Shown here piece by piece: positions 60,185 to 64,000 of a stretch of DNA of 64,000 nt (its first letter is position 1; each line of letters opens with the position of its first letter). The DNA is from Salinibius halmophilus (GTDB taxonomy: Bacteria; Pseudomonadota; Gammaproteobacteria; Pseudomonadales; Natronospirillaceae). A model generated the notes under the pieces. It was not told the DNA's origin and ran no database searches. It saw only the letters and a list, made by a program, of their open reading frames with translations. The stretch is from the NCBI RefSeq assembly GCF_003577475.1, contig NZ_QPEP01000008.1, positions 80,128 to 144,127 of the forward strand, written 5' to 3'. The position numbers and the translations under genes are program-made.

Positions 60185-61885
60185 ATGTCTACATTTGCCA
60201 AACTACCCTTGTTAGCCGTTTCTGTTGCGGCGCTGTCTGCCTGCCAAACAATGGCACCAAAAACTTCAGATACGTTTTCTGCCAACCTAGTTGGCCGCGC
60301 CGTATTAGGCGGTGAAGGGGCGGCTGAGATTGTGCAATATCATGCTGCTAGCCAACGTGTATTTGCAATTAATAACTCAGGAGATGCAACGGTTGTAAAT
60401 GCCATTTCTATTGCTGATCTAGCTGGTGAAGCCATGGCAAAAAATGCTGAAGGCGTGGTAACTGGCACTAACCTCAGCAGTGGACAAGTGATTGATATGC
60501 TCGCCGATGCACAAAATGTGGGTGGCATTAACTCAATCGCTATCAATGGCGATTTGATGGCCGTTGCTGCTGAGGCAGAAGAACATGCTGATGATGGTCA
60601 AATTCTGTTTTATGACCTAAGCGGTGAGCAGGTTACTTTTATCGCTTCTGTGCCTGCTGGCAACCTGCCAGATATGGTGACCTTTACACCAGATGGCAGC
60701 AAGGTAATTGCTGCCAACGAAGGTGAACCAAGTGATGACTACACCTATGACCCAGAAGGGTCTCTCACGGTTGTAGAAATTGATAACGGCCAACCTGGCA
60801 AGGTCACACAGCTGAACTTCCGCGCTTTTAATGATCAAAAAGCGGCACTGTCAGCCCAAGGCATGAGTTTCCCAAGCCCTGCAGCCGGAAGCAAAATTAA
60901 TGGCGCTACCATCAATACAACGGTTGCCCAAGACCTTGAGCCTGAGTACATCACTGCGACCAATGAGCAAGCCTTTGTGGCGCTGCAGGAAAACAACGGC
61001 TTTGCCATTCTGGATTTGGATGACTACAGCCTGCAAGTGAAAGGCCTAGGTGAAAAGTCGTGGTCTGGCCTAAATATTGATACCCAAGAAGAAGGCAAAG
61101 CAGAGTTTTACAACTGGGACAACCTATATGGCTTATACCAGCCAGATACCATTGCTCAGTTTGAAATTAACGGTGAAACCTTCATCGCTACTGCCAACGA
61201 GGGTGATGCGCGCGAATATTTCTTTGATGTTGCCAATGAAACCTTCTGTGAGCTATCAGGTGGCATGGACTACGACGAAGATGATGGTTGTTTAGCGTTT
61301 ATCGATGAGTTCAAAGTAAAAGACTTACCGCTAGATGCCAGTATTGCTGCCTATGGCGACGATGACCGCATTCGCGACCTGCGCGTTACTAGTGCCAAAG
61401 GCGATGTAGATGGCGATGGTGACTACGATAAACTATATGCTTATGGCGCCCGTTCGTTCTCAATCTTTAATGCCAATGCTGAGTTGGTATATGACTCGGG
61501 CGACGAATTTAGCGTACGCACCAAAGCCACACACGGCGATTTGTTTAACAACAATGACGACGAAAACGAAGGTGATAGCCGCTCAGAGAACAAAGCGCAC
61601 GAGCCGGAAGCCCTAGCAATTGGCAAAATTGGCAAGCAAACCATCGCCTTTATTGGTTTAGAACGCATGGGTGGAATCTTTGCTTATGATGTATCTGAAC
61701 CTGCCAATGCTCAGTACCTAGGTTATATGTTTAACCGCGGTTTAGAGAATGGTGCTGACTTATCAGGTGATTTAGCACCAGAGGGCATGGTCTTCATTGA
61801 TGCCAAACAAAGCCCAACGGGTGAGCCGCTATTAGTAGTAGGCAACGAAATCTCAGGCTCTGTTTCAATCTGGCAGATTCAATAA
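60185..61885 (+). CDS. Choice-of-anchor I family lipoprotein
   Basis: A 566-residue predicted lipoprotein: signal sequence with lipobox LSAC (cysteine at 20). The rest is a beta-propeller-like domain with the family repeats GGINSIAIN, LPDMVTFTPDGSKVIAANEGEPS, LEPEYITATNEQAFVALQENN and KAHEPEALAIG. This family is linked to alkaline-phosphatase-like or esterase activities, but its biochemistry is unclear. Asp- and Glu-rich loops (e.g. DVDGDGDYDKLYA) look calcium-binding. AAGGAG lies 7 bases before the ATG. Single gene, followed by repeat element B2. Confidence 0.83.
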   Translation: MSTFAKLPLLAVSVAALSACQTMAPKTSDTFSANLVGRAVLGGEGAAEIVQYHAASQRVFAINNSGDATVVNAISIADLAGEAMAKNAEGVVTGTNLSSGQVIDMLADAQNVGGINSIAINGDLMAVAAEAEEHADDGQILFYDLSGEQVTFIASVPAGNLPDMVTFTPDGSKVIAANEGEPSDDYTYDPEGSLTVVEIDNGQPGKVTQLNFRAFNDQKAALSAQGMSFPSPAAGSKINGATINTTVAQDLEPEYITATNEQAFVALQENNGFAILDLDDYSLQVKGLGEKSWSGLNIDTQEEGKAEFYNWDNLYGLYQPDTIAQFEINGETFIATANEGDAREYFFDVANETFCELSGGMDYDEDDGCLAFIDEFKVKDLPLDASIAAYGDDDRIRDLRVTSAKGDVDGDGDYDKLYAYGARSFSIFNANAELVYDSGDEFSVRTKATHGDLFNNNDDENEGDSRSENKAHEPEALAIGKIGKQTIAFIGLERMGGIFAYDVSEPANAQYLGYMFNRGLENGADLSGDLAPEGMVFIDAKQSPTGEPLLVVGNEISGSVSIWQIQ

Positions 61886-61927
61886 GCAGTTGGTTGCCGT
61901 TACAAAAAAGGGTGCCCTAGCGGCGGA

Positions 61928-62078
61928 ATGCTGTTCACTTAGACAAGCATTTGTTGGCTTGGATTGTTTGCTTTAAGGCCGTCACCCGCAGGGAGCGGGT
62001 GTCGAGGCTACATGGACGTACTTGCGCCGTGCCGAAAAAGCAAATGATTCAAACCAACATTGATTAAGTGAACAGCAT
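61928..62078. repeat. Family B inverted-repeat element, copy B2
   Basis: A 151-bp element with ATGCTGTTCACTTAG at its left and near-inverse TAAGTGAACAGCAT at its right, in the opposite orientation to B1 and highly similar along its whole length. The core (about 61973-62020) has a perfect hairpin CACCCGC-AGGGA-GCGGGTG. It lies in the gap between the lipoprotein and EAL genes. Confidence 0.86.
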
Positions 62079-62116
62079 GCGCCTTAGCGCGCCCTTTTTT
62101 CAATCAACCGCCATGC

Positions 62117-62980
62117 TTGTTGTATTTCAGTGCAGCGCTTAACATTCGCCTGCTGACTAATTCGGCTATACTGACAATTCAACTAACAGGTATAGATTGG
62201 AATTTGCTTTTGACCACAGTGAACTCAGACAATCCAGAAGTGTTACGCCAGAAGCTTGAACAGTTTCTGTGCGAGCAAGATGGTGCGACCTGGTGTCGTT
62301 ATGGTCAGTTTGCTGTCGGTACCGCTTTTCAAAAAATATTCTCTGTTGACCATTCGGTGGTAGGTGTAGAAGCGCTAGCGCGACCATTTATTGATGGCCA
62401 GCCTTGCTCTCCTTTAGAACTAATCGCGACGGCTACCGACAAGGGTGAGAACATATTTTTGGATCGAATGCTGCGTGCCGTGCATTTACGCAACTTTGCC
62501 AGGCTCAATAAGCCGGCTCGCCAATTATATTTGAACCACGACCTACAAGCATTAATTGAAAGTGAAGCAAACATGGCTACCCGGGCACTATATCAGGCCC
62601 GCATTATGGAGCTAGGCCTCACTGACACAGAAATTGTGGTAGAAATTCTGGAGCACGAAGCCAGTTGTGAAGACGCACTTGCACTCGTGAGTCGTAATCG
62701 AAGAGCCATTGAGCGCGAATTGCTGGCGCTAGATGACGTAACCGATTGTGAGTTGGTGTATCAACGTTGCCAAAGAATTGAGCCAGACATCATCAAGTTA
62801 GACATTAGTGTTTTGGCTTACCCAAACTATGCTGCTTTTGTTGCGCAAGTTCGCCGGCCTGGCTTAGTAATTGTGCAAGAAGGCATCGAAACACAGGCCG
62901 AGTTGGAACGCGCTAGCCAGCATTGTGATTTGTTACAAGGTTTCTATTTGCATCGGCCGCAGCTTGCGACCGATTTTTAA
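62117..62980 (+). CDS. EAL-domain protein (c-di-GMP phosphodiesterase or binder)
   Basis: A single EAL domain with no receiver or membrane part. The motif reads VGVEALAR; N, E, K and E residues occur in LNHDL, VEILEHE, IIKLD and QEGIET, and LLQGF ends it. The usual DDFGTGYSSL loop 6 is replaced by DDVTDCELVY at identical spacing. The DD pair is kept but the loop is unlike active enzymes, so activity is uncertain. The start is unclear: the frame opens at TTG 62117, but a -10-like box at 62167 suggests a start further in (TTG 62204 or 62210, or GTG 62219). Confidence 0.78.
   Translation: MLYFSAALNIRLLTNSAILTIQLTGIDWNLLLTTVNSDNPEVLRQKLEQFLCEQDGATWCRYGQFAVGTAFQKIFSVDHSVVGVEALARPFIDGQPCSPLELIATATDKGENIFLDRMLRAVHLRNFARLNKPARQLYLNHDLQALIESEANMATRALYQARIMELGLTDTEIVVEILEHEASCEDALALVSRNRRAIERELLALDDVTDCELVYQRCQRIEPDIIKLDISVLAYPNYAAFVAQVRRPGLVIVQEGIETQAELERASQHCDLLQGFYLHRPQLATDF
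62167..62172 (+). promoter_or_regulatory. Candidate -10 box of the EAL gene
   Basis: TATACT is a strong -10 match; a weak TTCGCC lies 16 bases upstream. If used, translation must start downstream of it. Confidence 0.4.
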
Positions 62981-62994
62981 GTCATCACTGGCGG

Positions 62995-63534
62995 CTACCG
63001 TGGGGCTGCAAACACTGTCGTCCAAATATGTTGCATGTTATTAATCCAGCCATTGCTATAGGCCACACCAAACTCACGTGCATTGGGACTCATCAGGTTG
63101 GCGCAATGTCCATCACTGGCTAACCAGCGGTTTACCGCGGTGTAAGCATTATCTGGGCCTGCCGCTAAATTCTCTGCGACAAAACTAGCGCTATAACCGC
63201 TATCGGCCACGCGCTGAGCAGGTAACCAACCATTGCTGCCTGTATGGCTAAAGAAATTGTACTGAACCATGTCGTTGGTATGCGTTAGGGCTGCACTCGT
63301 GAGCTGGCAGTTGTACGCAACAGGTGTAGTTGGAGGGTAATAGCCCATGCTGCCGCACGAGGCGCCACTTGCCCGTGCATTGTTGATGGCATTTAGCATG
63401 TCATTGGCATAACCCGGCGTGGCATACCCACAGTAGTTAGCCGCAATGTTGTCGTAACTTGGTGCTGTACCGGGTGCGTCGGTGCAGCCAGTTAGGGCAA
63501 TAACAACTAAAACAGGAAGGCAAATTTTTTGCAT
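62995..63534 (-). CDS. CAP-domain (SCP/PR1-like) lipoprotein
   Basis: A 179-residue predicted lipoprotein with signal LVVIALTGC (lipobox cysteine at 17). The CAP domain starts MLNAINNARASGASCG and has the usual signs: LTSAALTHTNDMVQYNFFSHTG, VAENLAAG and the late HCANLMSPNAREFGVAY, with histidines in the expected cavity positions. Bacterial CAP lipoproteins are envelope proteins of mostly unknown function. It converges on the EAL gene with a 14-base gap. Confidence 0.87.
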   Translation of the reverse strand: MQKICLPVLVVIALTGCTDAPGTAPSYDNIAANYCGYATPGYANDMLNAINNARASGASCGSMGYYPPTTPVAYNCQLTSAALTHTNDMVQYNFFSHTGSNGWLPAQRVADSGYSASFVAENLAAGPDNAYTAVNRWLASDGHCANLMSPNAREFGVAYSNGWINNMQHIWTTVFAAPR

Positions 63535-63618
63535 AGCGGGTCACTCTGTTAAGAACGCGCGCAGCATAACAGGGATTTGATAAACAAATGATTAAGCTGT
63601 TCAAATTTTTAGCAAGTA

Positions 63619-63654
63619 AAAAAAACGGTGCCTGCAGGTTCTGCAGGCACCGTT
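63619..63654 (-). terminator. Terminator of the membrane protein gene (leftward)
   Basis: On the minus strand a long stem CGGTGCCTGCAG/CTGCAGGCACCG with a short loop runs into a T-run of about seven bases. It lies 28 bases after the stop of the partial gene. Confidence 0.9.
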
Positions 63655-63679
63655 AATGAACGATCTTAAAAGTTGGTGA

Positions 63680-64000
63680 CTAGCCAATCATGGCAGGTAT
63701 GCCTGGTAGCATGCCTACAACTGCTAGTGCTACCACGCAGACGATTAGCGTGATGCCAGGAATCACTATTTTGTCGATCGCGCTGAGCGACTCAGCGCGT
63801 TCTTTGTTACCAATTAGACCATTGTTATCCAAGAACATCGCCAGCGCCCAACCAAATACTGGGTTAACCACTGCCGAAGCAAAGATACAGGTGCCGGCAG
63901 CATTGGTATTAACATTGTCCTTCACCATCTGCATGCCCGCTTCTAGCAGTGGCATAAAAACGCCAACGAGTAGAGCAACACTCATCACTGGGCGCCAAAC
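63680..64000 (-). CDS. Integral membrane protein, C-terminal part (cut by window edge)
   Basis: At least 106 residues of the C-terminus of a membrane protein; the frame stays open to the window end. Visible are a helix around MSVALLVGVFMPLLEAGM, a NTNAAGTCIFASAVVNPVFG loop-helix, and a final helix ending GMLPGIPAMIG. The charged DKIVIP segment precedes the last helix. An internal ATG (63988) is unlikely to be the real start. This could be a permease; the family is not recognised. Confidence 0.7.
   Translation of the reverse strand, partial: VWRPVMSVALLVGVFMPLLEAGMQMVKDNVNTNAAGTCIFASAVVNPVFGWALAMFLDNNGLIGNKERAESLSAIDKIVIPGITLIVCVVALAVVGMLPGIPAMIG

Noticed and set aside
62041-62116. EAL gene start at ATG 62113
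   Set aside because: That ATG is in a different frame; the EAL frame opens at TTG 62117 and probably starts still further downstream.

Overview
The window is a compact bacterial chromosome segment that is almost certainly from a marine-type gammaproteobacterium. The evidence is gene content rather than any rRNA: polA, purT, trpR/trpE/trpG, tpx, fldB, deaD, a PepB-type aminopeptidase, an NIT-domain chemoreceptor, and many sensor kinases with c-di-GMP domains. An exact 16-bp parS centromere palindrome at 164-179, together with polA, suggests the segment lies in the origin half of the chromosome. No phage, insertion sequence with a transposase, CRISPR array, tRNA or rRNA was seen.

Layout. 1-6.8 kb: a tandem repeat at the left edge, parS, a LysR regulator, an AlkD-like repair protein, a PlsC-type acyltransferase, a YIP1 membrane protein and a MacA/MacB-like export operon. 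6.8-10.7 kb: two histidine kinases facing a response regulator with a degenerate HD-GYP domain. 10.8-17.4 kb: an RsmF-like rRNA methyltransferase split into two genes, a DUF4864 plus YheT-like hydrolase pair bracketed by inverted repeat ends, a GIY-YIG protein, ChrA, an SDR and small membrane proteins. 17.5-25.4 kb: a DeaD RNA helicase, then an alpha-glucoside uptake operon (binding protein, two permeases, GH13 alpha-glucosidase, ATPase) behind a palindromic operator. 25.7-37.0 kb: a GST, Tpx, a GAF kinase with a REC-DUF3369-HD-GYP partner, alanine dehydrogenase, a 1551-residue hybrid kinase and a diguanylate cyclase. 37.0-46.8 kb: polA, pepB, a MotA/MotB-like pair and a chemoreceptor. 47.1-50.2 kb: trpR-trpE-trpG and a divergent periplasmic binding protein sharing TrpR-type operators. 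50.2-64 kb: carbonic anhydrase, rhodanese, a fatty acid hydroxylase family protein, a nine-repeat secreted protein, purT, fldB, small acetyltransferases, a UbiH-family monooxygenase, a choice-of-anchor I lipoprotein, an EAL protein, a CAP lipoprotein and the 3' part of a membrane protein.

How genes work together. Signalling dominates: four histidine kinases, two REC-HD-GYP proteins (one apparently active, one degenerate), one REC-GGDEF and one EAL protein point to phosphorelay control of c-di-GMP. The trp genes look autoregulated. fldB appears to have Fur-type boxes.

Most unusual items: (1) two families of small inverted-repeat elements (A, three full copies; B, two full copies) that have different ends but share one hairpin core, whose stem shows a C-G / U.G / U-A series; (2) isolated family A ends that bracket a two-gene cargo; (3) a hybrid kinase whose second receiver and HPt domains each start at an internal Shine-Dalgarno plus ATG; (4) a DNA polymerase I that has lost all three proofreading motifs; (5) a secreted protein made of nine CDDPRF repeats; (6) GTACTAGTAC operators around trpR.
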